Position numbers and translations under genes: made by a program. DNA of 64,000 bases from Lachnospiraceae bacterium. Lineage in GTDB: Bacteria; Bacillota; Clostridia; Lachnospirales; Lachnospiraceae. The notes beneath the pieces were generated by a model. That model saw only the letters and a program-made list of their open reading frames with translations. It was not told where the DNA came from and made no database searches. The DNA is taken from assembly GCA_022794255.1 (NCBI GenBank), contig JAAWEL010000024.1, positions 62,001-126,000 of the forward strand. Reading direction: 5' to 3'. This document shows positions 44,121 through 51,324 of this stretch, piece after piece. Within the stretch, counting starts at the first letter, position 1. Each line of letters opens with the position of its first letter.

Positions 44121-45558
44121 ACTTTACTCCTAACTCTATAATACAGGATGAGCCGGACAGGGAAAATTTTGCCGGAGGCTTTACCTGATAATCCACATCC
44201 CGCTGCAAACGCTTCCCTTTAAAGAAAACACCATTGACCGACAGATCCCGGATACTGAACTTTTTCAGATCTGCCAGATAGGTAATCTTACAATGTACCC
44301 GGCTTATATCCTCTGGATATTGCACTCTCAAATGAGCCTCTGTCATGGATCTTCCGAAGGTCATGGTCTGGTTGGGGGGAAGCACCCAGTTCTTTCCAGC
44401 CTCCACTCCGTTTAGCACCGCCACATAGGGAAACTCTGCCACCACCTTTTTCCGGTTTCCCACCAAAACCTTGGCAGGATTTTCTGGTTTACCTGCAACA
44501 GGCTTTGGTACTGGTCTTGGAACAGGCTTTGGTACCGGCTTTGGAACAGGCTTTGGTGCTGGTTGGGATACCAATGACTTTGCAGACGCAATCTCCCCGA
44601 TAAAGACCTGCATGGACGGCGTGCGCTGACGCACATTCAAAACAAGTGCATGATCCACCGCATCAGAAATTTTCTCCGGCACTCCTAAGTTCATCTGTTT
44701 TAAGGGCACATAGTCTTTTCCGGCCAGCCGATCCGGCGCCGGAGGAACATGGATTCCGGTCAATGCATAATAATAGGTGCTTGCCAGAGAATACACATCC
44801 GTAAAGCTTCCCTGAACCATCTCGGATGAAAATTGCTCCGGAGGGGCAAATTTCGGCTTTAAAACCACAGACAGGCCCTTTTTCATCCCTGTCTCTGTCC
44901 TTTTGGCACTTCCAAAATCAATCAGCTTTACTTTTCCATCCCTGGTGATGTAGATATTTTCAGGACTGATATCGCGATGGATAATCTTTGTCTTTGTGTG
45001 AATCACATCCATGGACACAGCCACCTGAAGAATCACATCCGTGATCTGGTTTACGGGAATCCGTTGTTTTGACGCCTTCACAATCTGACGCAAATCTGCC
45101 CCGTTTAAATATTCCATCACAAAATAGGCCGTATTATTTTCCTGGAAGGTATCGGTTATGTCCACAACGGATGGAATCTGCTCTAATCGGCTTAAGATCT
45201 GAGACTCCTCCAAAAAACGGGCAAGCCCGGCCATGTAAGGGCCATCACTTTCCTGTGAGGTCAGCTCTAACCGGCAACTATCCGGCTCTCGTATACAAAG
45301 GCCATTGGGGGCATATTCTTTAACCGCACAGGTTATGTTTTTTTTCGTATCAAAAACCTTATAGGTAATGCCAAATCCGCCTTCTCCCAAAACTCTGCCT
45401 ATATAGTACCTCTGTTTAAGCATGGTTCCAGCTGCTAAGCTTCTCTTGCCATATTTTTCACCGTAGGCAGATTTATAGCCGCAACGGGAACAGCTCCCGT
45501 TCTGATACCCTGATTCAAAGCAATTCGGACAAAGCTCCAGCTTCACTTTTTTCACCAC
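44107..45558 (-). CDS. Cytosolic Ser/Thr kinase with zinc ribbon and C-terminal FHA domain
   Basis: This 483-residue protein has a zinc ribbon C10/C13 and C23/C26. The kinase domain (about 52-325) has GEGGFG, K80, HRDISPEN with D196, DFG at 215 and FAPPEQF. A Pro/Lys/Val linker of repeated PKPV units (333-356) leads to the FHA domain (about 378-480, with FGRSMTEAH, SRVHCKI and VNGVFF). There is no membrane helix, so it is probably the cytosolic member of the kinase set. The start is GTG at 45558, with a weak ribosome site but a seven-base overlap with the vWA-FHA gene, implying coupled translation. Confidence 0.92.
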   Translation of the reverse strand: MVKKVKLELCPNCFESGYQNGSCSRCGYKSAYGEKYGKRSLAAGTMLKQRYYIGRVLGEGGFGITYKVFDTKKNITCAVKEYAPNGLCIREPDSCRLELTSQESDGPYMAGLARFLEESQILSRLEQIPSVVDITDTFQENNTAYFVMEYLNGADLRQIVKASKQRIPVNQITDVILQVAVSMDVIHTKTKIIHRDISPENIYITRDGKVKLIDFGSAKRTETGMKKGLSVVLKPKFAPPEQFSSEMVQGSFTDVYSLASTYYYALTGIHVPPAPDRLAGKDYVPLKQMNLGVPEKISDAVDHALVLNVRQRTPSMQVFIGEIASAKSLVSQPAPKPVPKPVPKPVPRPVPKPVAGKPENPAKVLVGNRKKVVAEFPYVAVLNGVEAGKNWVLPPNQTMTFGRSMTEAHLRVQYPEDISRVHCKITYLADLKKFSIRDLSVNGVFFKGKRLQRDVDYQVKPPAKFSLSGSSCIIELGVKYEYR

Positions 45559-47300
45559 CTGATTGTTATTTTCATCGATCCGGCCTCAATCACAGAGCCC
45601 GGCTCCAGTCTCCTCTTTTCATGTACCCGTATTCCATTTACAGAAGTCCCATTGGTGGAATTTAGATCCGAAATATAGACAATCCCATCCTTTTGCTCCA
45701 GGCAGAAATGCTGCCGGGACAGCTCCAAATCCTCCACCTGCACATCGCATATGGAGCTGCGGCCCACAATCAGGCTGCTCCCCAACTCCCAGGCCGTTTT
45801 CTGCACCTTCATGCCACTTTTTGACAGCCATACCTCCAGCCGTTTTTTTGCAGTAAATGGCACGGTTATATGCTGTTGGAATCCCCCTTCTTCCTTCATG
45901 GAAATGCCCGTGCCTGATGCCTCCGGTGAGGGGCTCTCCCCTCCATCCGGACTGGTTTTCCTGCTTTTGACAACCAGAAAAACAATCAGTCCCACCACGG
46001 CTGCAAATATCAGAAAAAGTACCCCCGTATAGTCCTCCTGCCTGTCCACAGGCTCCGGCTTTTCTGGATCTGGCTCCTCTACAATGTCAGTAACCGTAAG
46101 TCGGATAGGATTGGCCAAAGGGTTCTTTTCCATAGAATAATCCACAATATTTGTGGTATGAAGCTCATAAGTCCCGTTCTTTATCGTCTCTGCCAAGGAA
46201 AGAGTGACAGACATTTTCTCTTTTCCCTCGCAGGAAATCCCTGTCACTGCCACTGGATGTCCATCAAGAGTCAACTGATAGTTTGCCCCTGTCTCCGCGC
46301 CCTGTAAGGGCTCATCAAACAGTAAAAGGAGCTGCTGCTTTCCAGAAACTTGAATGTTCAAAAGCCGGGGCGGTTTTTCATCCGGAATCCAATGATTATT
46401 CATCACTGGCCTGGAAAGGACTGTTCCGTCCTCCAATTTTAAACTGAACACATCCTCCTGGTTGGAGACCACATTGGAATCCGCATAAAACTCCATCCAC
46501 AGATCCTCTGCCAGGCTGCCTGCCAAATCACTTAAAATCCTGCTGCCCTCCTCCGGGCCAAAGGTCCGAATCTGGCCACCGGAGGTTCTGGCAAACTCTC
46601 CAAAATTATTGATATTTTCTGTTGCTGTGTTTTTTATGCAGAATGCATAGACCGGAATGCCTTTCTCTCTCAGGGTATTCTGAGCCTCCTGAGCCATCTT
46701 CTTTCCAATAGAAATATCCTTTCCATCAGAGATCACTACCACCACCCTTCTTCTTAAGCTCTCCCGGGACTGCTCCGCCAGGGCTGCCACCTGATCAATT
46801 CCCTCAAAAAGAAGCGTTTTCTGATCCTTGTTTCGGATCCCTTCCAAAGCAGCTTTTATGTCCTCTGTGGTCTGGCTCCCATCTGCCGCCAGTATCACCT
46901 CTTCCCCAAAGGTACACAAGACCAACCTGTCCTTTTCCCCTAATTCCTCCTGCAGCTTCAAAATCCCCTCTTTGATGGTCTTAAAATAAGAATTGGGGAT
47001 GGACCCGGATATGTCTAACAAAACATAATAACCGATCCCCTCTCCGCTCTCACCAAAAGATCCTGTATGTTTAAGCTCAAGCTTTTCCTGGGAAAGGTAA
47101 GCTTCCCGGATACTCTCCTCCGAAATACCGCTTCCACAGACAAATATCTCCGGCATATTGGCATATACCTGTTCCAGCCTCTTCTCCTGCCCGTCCAGCA
47201 CAAAAGCCGGCTTTTCCTCTGCTCCCTGCACTGGCATGGCCCCGATACAGAAAGCAGCAAGCAAAGCAGCAAACCTTAAACATCTTCCTCTCTTTCCCAT
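45552..47300 (-). CDS. Transmembrane vWA-FHA protein
   Basis: This 582-residue protein starts at the ATG at 47300 behind GGAGG (the frame is open to 47318). A signal peptide (FAALLAAFCIGAMPVQGA) leads to an extracellular vWA domain with an intact MIDAS motif, LLDISGSI, and later VVVISDGKDIS. An Ig-like/CARDB-like region follows, then a membrane helix (VLFLIFAAVVGLIVFLVV). A cytosolic FHA domain at the C-terminus has LIVGRSSICDVQV, SRQHFCLEQ and DLNSTNGTSVNG. It thus joins an outside metal-dependent adhesion domain to an inside pThr reader. It overlaps the neighbouring FHA gene by 25 bases. Confidence 0.92.
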   Translation of the reverse strand: MGKRGRCLRFAALLAAFCIGAMPVQGAEEKPAFVLDGQEKRLEQVYANMPEIFVCGSGISEESIREAYLSQEKLELKHTGSFGESGEGIGYYVLLDISGSIPNSYFKTIKEGILKLQEELGEKDRLVLCTFGEEVILAADGSQTTEDIKAALEGIRNKDQKTLLFEGIDQVAALAEQSRESLRRRVVVVISDGKDISIGKKMAQEAQNTLREKGIPVYAFCIKNTATENINNFGEFARTSGGQIRTFGPEEGSRILSDLAGSLAEDLWMEFYADSNVVSNQEDVFSLKLEDGTVLSRPVMNNHWIPDEKPPRLLNIQVSGKQQLLLLFDEPLQGAETGANYQLTLDGHPVAVTGISCEGKEKMSVTLSLAETIKNGTYELHTTNIVDYSMEKNPLANPIRLTVTDIVEEPDPEKPEPVDRQEDYTGVLFLIFAAVVGLIVFLVVKSRKTSPDGGESPSPEASGTGISMKEEGGFQQHITVPFTAKKRLEVWLSKSGMKVQKTAWELGSSLIVGRSSICDVQVEDLELSRQHFCLEQKDGIVYISDLNSTNGTSVNGIRVHEKRRLEPGSVIEAGSMKITIRW

Positions 47301-47923
47301 ACTCTGTCCTCCCCACAAAATGGGATGAACACAAAGGCGCTCTCCCCCATTTTGATCTCATCTCCTGCATTCAGAATCTCACTTTTTGTCAAAAGCTTGT
47401 TATTATAATAGGTCAGGGCATTGGAGGAAGGAACTACCGAAAAACAACGTCCTCTCTCATCATATACCACTGAACAATGATTTTTCCTGGTTATTGACAA
47501 ATCATCCATTACCTGAACATCCATCCCGGCATCTCTCCCGATCCGGTTGAATCCATGATGGAGTCTGTAATCTCTTCCCTTTTCCGTGCCGCTGATACAA
47601 ACCAGCCAGCCTGTCACATAGTCATTTCCCTTTGCCCCGGAGTAATATCCAACGGTTTTCTGATCCTCCTCCCCATCGATTGGAAGCTTGGCTTCAAGGG
47701 CAATGGTCCTGTCCTCCTCAAGCTCTGGTATGGGCTTCTTATCCCGGGAAAGGGCCACGGTCTTATCCCGGTCCATCCATCCAAAAAATCCTTTTTGTTT
47801 TTTTCCTTCCCCGTCTTTTGCCGGGGCATCCTTTAAGACCCCAACCGAAATCCCGCAATGGGGACAGGAAGAAAATCTCTGATTGTCATAGTAATGTCCC
47901 TGGGGGCACCGAACCACCGGCAT
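47276..47923 (-). CDS. FHA-domain protein with zinc ribbon
   Basis: This 215-residue cytosolic protein begins RCPQGHYYD...SCPHCG, a zinc ribbon. The middle contains three DRTIAL/DKTVAL-type threonine motifs (near residues 53, 71 and 88), which look like phosphorylation sites. The FHA domain (about 103-200) has FNRIGRDAGMDVQV and ITRKNHCSVV, with Thr in place of the usual conserved Ser before the Arg, and a final FIPFCGED. GGAGGAG precedes the start. It lies between a PP2C gene and the vWA-FHA gene and is probably a kinase substrate or adaptor. Confidence 0.9.
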   Translation of the reverse strand: MPVVRCPQGHYYDNQRFSSCPHCGISVGVLKDAPAKDGEGKKQKGFFGWMDRDKTVALSRDKKPIPELEEDRTIALEAKLPIDGEEDQKTVGYYSGAKGNDYVTGWLVCISGTEKGRDYRLHHGFNRIGRDAGMDVQVMDDLSITRKNHCSVVYDERGRCFSVVPSSNALTYYNNKLLTKSEILNAGDEIKMGESAFVFIPFCGEDRVWEREEDV

Positions 47924-47935
47924 ATTTTACTCCTC

Positions 47936-48661
47936 CTAATCCAGCCAGACCGCAATGGCAGAATAGTTGTCCATATTTTTACCCCGCCCGTTCTTCCGGA
48001 CGATTTCTTCCATTTTTTCCAACCAGTCTCTTGGTGTTTTCGCCCGCTTAAGGCAATGTATCATCTTTTTTTCATCAATCAGCTCCCAAAATCCATCAGA
48101 GCAAAGCAAAAACTCCTGTTTTCCCTGCCTGGACTCTGCCTCTTCTACCTGATATCTGGGGCTGTCCCAGTCCACCCCCAGAACCCGAAGAAGGCGGTTT
48201 CTGTCCGGATGGTTCCGAATCTGGGATTCCTTCAGCTGCCTTGCAGCCACTAAAAGCTGGGGAACGCTGTGATCCAAGGTCCTCCATGCCAGCTTGCCGT
48301 TTTGAAAATAATAGAGGCGGCTGTCACCAATATAACCCCACTGAATCTGTTTTTCCCCCACATGAAGAACCACCAATGTGGTTTTCATATCCTGTGCCTG
48401 AAAATCTGCTTTCTGATTTTCCAGTATTCTTCTCTGCGCTTCCTGAAAAGAAGCCTCCAACACCTGATTGCCGGCTCCCTCTACGGCAAATATCTCAACC
48501 GTTGCTTCCACAGCCAGCCGGGAAGCCTCCTCTCCCTTTCCATGACCTCCCAGACCATCTGCCAGTACAAAGCAATAGTCCTGGTCCTTTTGGTACATAC
48601 CAATATTGTCCTCATTATTGTCTCTGTCACCTACATTGCTGAGCAAGTGATACGAAATCAT
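47936..48661 (-). CDS. PP2C-family Ser/Thr phosphatase, second copy
   Basis: This 241-residue phosphatase is of the PrpC/Stp type: SNVGDRDNNEDNIGMY, LADGLGGHGKGEEAS, WGYIGDSRLYYF, LLCSDGFWELI and MDNYSAIAVW. All metal-ligand Asp residues are present. It is only distantly similar to the PP2C at 43299-44120, so it is not a recent duplicate. A 12-bp inverted repeat lies just upstream of its ribosome site. Confidence 0.93.
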   Translation of the reverse strand: MISYHLLSNVGDRDNNEDNIGMYQKDQDYCFVLADGLGGHGKGEEASRLAVEATVEIFAVEGAGNQVLEASFQEAQRRILENQKADFQAQDMKTTLVVLHVGEKQIQWGYIGDSRLYYFQNGKLAWRTLDHSVPQLLVAARQLKESQIRNHPDRNRLLRVLGVDWDSPRYQVEEAESRQGKQEFLLCSDGFWELIDEKKMIHCLKRAKTPRDWLEKMEEIVRKNGRGKNMDNYSAIAVWLD

Positions 48662-48679
48662 AAAAGAAGCCTCCCTTCA

Positions 48680-48711
48680 ACTGCCAGAAAGCTTCCTCCC
48701 TTTCTGGCAGT
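48680..48711. repeat. Intercistronic inverted repeat before the second PP2C gene
   Basis: ACTGCCAGAAAG (48680-48691) and CTTTCTGGCAGT (48700-48711) form a perfect 12-bp stem with an 8-base loop. On the minus strand no T run follows; the ribosome site AAGGGAGG begins a few bases later. It could stabilise the mRNA end, be an RNase site, or cause partial termination. Confidence 0.6.
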
Positions 48712-48732
48712 CTAATGCCTGTTTTTGTCTCT

Positions 48733-49617
48733 TTAATTCAACCGAAAACCATTTTTCCTGCTGCTTCCCAGATAAATCACTGTACCCCGGGCCAGCTGCT
48801 TGGGCTGCCCGCTTTCTAAACGGGTTCCATTTTCCAGATAAGTCCCATTGCTGGAATAATCTGTCACCACATACTGATTGGCTCTCCCGTCAAAACGCAC
48901 GGAGCAATGCTTCCGGCTCACATCGGTTGCCAGCTGATCAAATACAATATTGGCATCCTGAGGAGAACGTCCGAATACCAGCTCTGAACCATCCGTTAAG
49001 TCAAAACTTGCATCTGCATAGGTACCCACAATTCCCACGATTACCCCTGAGTTGGTGGGCATTCCCTTCTTGCCGTCAGGGCTGCTCGAAGCTGTCTCCA
49101 CATATTTTCCATAGCGGACAGAATTGGAAAATGCAATCAGCATGGCAAAAGTCAGAGAAACCAGGCCAAAGGTGGGGATAATATTTAACCATGCAGTATT
49201 GGGATTGAACCCAAACGCCTCATAAAACTTTTGGTAATATAAAAAGGTAAACACCATATTGGCGATAATATAAATACAGACAAGTACAGAAACAATCGCC
49301 ATTTTGCCAGTCAGCTTATAAAGCAAGAAGGAGACAAGTCCCACGGTTCCCACGGTGATTGTGCTGGTTCCGAAAAAGAATACATACCACCAGGGACATT
49401 TTGCAATCTTCATCTGATAAAGCTGACGTCCAATGGGAATAAACGGCATAAAATCACTGTTTAGTTTTGCCTTCCGGCCTGTACACATCAGCGCATAGCC
49501 ATGGACAAAGTAGGGAACCACCAAAAACAGAAGGCTTAAGAGAAAGAACAAAATACTCATACTCTGTATCGCCCTTGCAAAATCCTCTAACATACTCTCA
49601 TATCCAAAATAATCCAT
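48733..49617 (-). CDS. Polytopic membrane protein with C-terminal FHA domain
   Basis: This 294-residue protein has four to five membrane helices in its first 165 residues (MSILFFLLSLLFLVVPYFV, TVGLVSFLLYKLTG, VLVCIYIIANMVFTFLYY, LVSLTFAMLIAFSN). A motif around DFMPFIPIGRQLYQMKIAK resembles DUF5684-type membrane proteins. The cytosolic FHA domain (about 195-294) has ELVFGRSPQDANIVF, SRKHCSVRF and DYSSNGTYLENG. It may anchor phosphorylated partners at the membrane. It is the second gene of the block. Confidence 0.88.
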   Translation of the reverse strand: MDYFGYESMLEDFARAIQSMSILFFLLSLLFLVVPYFVHGYALMCTGRKAKLNSDFMPFIPIGRQLYQMKIAKCPWWYVFFFGTSTITVGTVGLVSFLLYKLTGKMAIVSVLVCIYIIANMVFTFLYYQKFYEAFGFNPNTAWLNIIPTFGLVSLTFAMLIAFSNSVRYGKYVETASSSPDGKKGMPTNSGVIVGIVGTYADASFDLTDGSELVFGRSPQDANIVFDQLATDVSRKHCSVRFDGRANQYVVTDYSSNGTYLENGTRLESGQPKQLARGTVIYLGSSRKNGFRLN

Positions 49618-49660
49618 CAGTTACTCTCCTTTGTTTATTCTATTTTTTCTTTTTTGTGTT

Positions 49661-50272
49661 TCATGCCTCAGATGCCCACTGGAAATGATCATCGCAGCAG
49701 GGAACCAGCATCAGCTGTACATCGCCGATCTGTAATATGTCATTCTTTTTCAGCTCTACAGAAGAAAGCACCACATTTCCATTGACATAAAACAATTCCC
49801 TGGATTCTCCCGGCTGTGCAATAAAAATATTCTTTCGCGGTTCGTGAATAATCGTTGCATGGCGGTCGCGGGACACAGTTGCTTCCCCTGAAAGGCAAAC
49901 ATCCATGTTGACTCCCCTTCCGATAAAGTTCCTCCCGCTCTTCAAGCGAAAATCCTGTCCATAGAATTTGCCCTTGATACATACCAGCCATCCTACAATC
50001 GGGGACATTTGTGGTGTCTCCATTTTTCCGCTCTGGTAAATGCTAATGGTTTTTGAGTCATCCATGTCCAGATCGCCAATACCGTCCTCATTGGCGCCGG
50101 CTGATACATAACTTTCCAGGTCAATTGTCGCAGCAATATTACTGCTTGGGCTGACACCAGCACTGTCAAATGCAATTGTGCTGTTTTCATCCATACCGCC
50201 ACTGCAATGAGGGCAGGAGCCATATGTATCGCTGTCATAAAAATGCCCGTTGCTACATTTTGTCAGATTCAT
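49661..50272 (-). CDS. FHA-domain protein with zinc ribbon, first gene of the kinase/FHA block
   Basis: This 203-residue cytosolic protein starts at the ATG at 50272, eight bases after GGAG; the frame is open to 50338 without a ribosome site. The zinc ribbon is KCSNGHFYD...SCPHC. An acidic linker with threonines follows (NSTIAFD, DDSKTISIYQ), then an FHA domain with GRNFIGRGVNMDVCL, SRDRHATII and FYVNGNVVLS, ending CCDDHFQW. It is closely related to the protein at 35360-36124, at the other end of the block. Confidence 0.9.
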   Translation of the reverse strand: MNLTKCSNGHFYDSDTYGSCPHCSGGMDENSTIAFDSAGVSPSSNIAATIDLESYVSAGANEDGIGDLDMDDSKTISIYQSGKMETPQMSPIVGWLVCIKGKFYGQDFRLKSGRNFIGRGVNMDVCLSGEATVSRDRHATIIHEPRKNIFIAQPGESRELFYVNGNVVLSSVELKKNDILQIGDVQLMLVPCCDDHFQWASEA

Positions 50273-50374
50273 ACTCATCTCTCCTTTTTGTATTCCGCCT
50301 TGCTGCCAGGTCACTACCTGTTGTCTGTTAATCGGCAAACCAGTAATCTGTAACTCAGTAAGAACGTTGGAAAT

Positions 50375-50383
50375 ATTATAGCA
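50375..50383 (-). promoter_or_regulatory. Extended -10 promoter of the kinase/FHA block
   Basis: On the minus strand, TGCTATAAT (TATAAT at 50375-50380 with the TGn extension) lies about 100 bases before the first gene of the block. No good -35 is seen, which is usual for extended -10 promoters. It could drive a transcript of up to 17 kb. Confidence 0.6.
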
Positions 50384-50432
50384 AAACCAGTTTAGAAAAT
50401 GTTTATAATTACAAAATCAGGCCCTTTCCATA

Positions 50433-50461
50433 CAAAAATAGACAGGCTATGCCTGTCTATC
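50433..50461 (-). terminator. Terminator after the split response regulator
   Basis: ATAGACAGGC and GCCTGTCTAT form a perfect 10-bp stem with a 3-base loop, followed on the minus strand by TTTTTG. It separates the regulator from the kinase/FHA block. Confidence 0.85.
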
Positions 50462-50487
50462 AAACGATTACCGTAATTTTCCTTATT

Positions 50488-51224
50488 CTATTTCATCTCG
50501 CCTGCCAAACGGATTCCCTCCATATAGCGGAAATATCTCTCCCGCGTGTCTCCATACCGGGATTTGCTGACCGGAATCCGGTCTCCCTGTATTGTGGAAA
50601 TACAGTTTCGCTCAAGGCAGCGAATCTCCTTCATATTTACCAAATAGCTTTTATGGCACTGGACAAAGTATTCCGGAAGAAGCTCTTTGAATTTTCCCAG
50701 ACTTCCATAACAATAAAGATTTTTTGTCCTGGTACGAACCCCCACCGTATGCCCGGAACTCTCCATGTATAAAATTTCATCGAAACGAATAAGCTGCATA
50801 ACTCCCTTATTGCGGATAATCAGGCTGTCGTTTAAATCCTGCTTTCCCCCCCCCGAACAAAATATTCGATATATTTCGTCAGAATTTCCCCCTCAACCGG
50901 TTTTACAAGAAAGCCGGACCGATTGACCGGTTCCAGAAAGAGTTGCTCTACAACTTGTTGTGGATTGGCTGTCATATAAATCACCTTTATGTCAGGACTT
51001 ATTTTATAGATCTGCCGTGCTGTCTGTAAGCCATATCTCTCACAGCTATTTTTCCAATCCATACTTAGAAATACTATTTGATATCTGCCAGAACGCAAGG
51101 CCTGAATCAATTCCTGAAAGTTATCATAGCCCTCACAGACACTGGTTCCCTTCATATGGCTGATCTTTTCCACTACTTGTCTCAGTGTTAAACGGTCCTC
51201 ATCACATACTGCCACATTCATCAT
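50488..51224 (-). pseudogene. LytTR-family response regulator split by a frameshift at a run of nine G
   Basis: Two pieces together make one AlgR/LytR-type regulator. The receiver part (51224-50832) begins MMNVAVCDEDRLTLRQV and ends prematurely after YIEYFVRGG. The LytTR DNA-binding part lies in the next frame (its first ATG is at 50799, ending 50488) with QLIRFDEILYMESSGH and FVQCHKSYLVNMKEI. The break is at G9 on the coding strand (50846-50854). One more G, or two fewer, would join the frames through NDSLIIRNKGVMQLIR and give a normal 245-residue protein. The position usually holding the phospho-accepting Asp is Ser54, with an Asp two residues on. Sequencing error, phase variation and -1 slippage are all possible. 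Confidence 0.85.
50846..50854. repeat. Homopolymer run of nine G/C in the response regulator gene
   Basis: Nine C on the plus strand (nine G in the mRNA) sit exactly where the reading frame of the response regulator breaks. Such a run is prone to slippage in replication, transcription, translation and sequencing. Confidence 0.9.
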
Positions 51225-51295
51225 TTGACAATACTTTTCCTTTTCATCTTTTTCATAATCCCCTGCCGGCTCTCAAAAAACATCCGGCTCAGGCA

Positions 51296-51324
51296 ATTAT
51301 ATCCAAATATATGACATGTGTCAA
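51296..51324 (-). promoter_or_regulatory. Full-consensus sigma-A promoter of the response regulator
   Basis: On the minus strand, TTGACA (51319-51324) is 17 bases from TATAAT (51296-51301), a perfect match to consensus. The -35 lies over the stop codon of the preceding secreted protein gene. Two direct copies of CCGGCTC (51268-51274 and 51284-51290) are in the early leader. Confidence 0.85.

Noticed and set aside
33140-50383. Type VI or type VII secretion locus, suggested by FHA, kinase and PP2C genes
   Set aside because: No TssB/C, VipA, EssC, WXG100 or sheath genes occur in or around the block.
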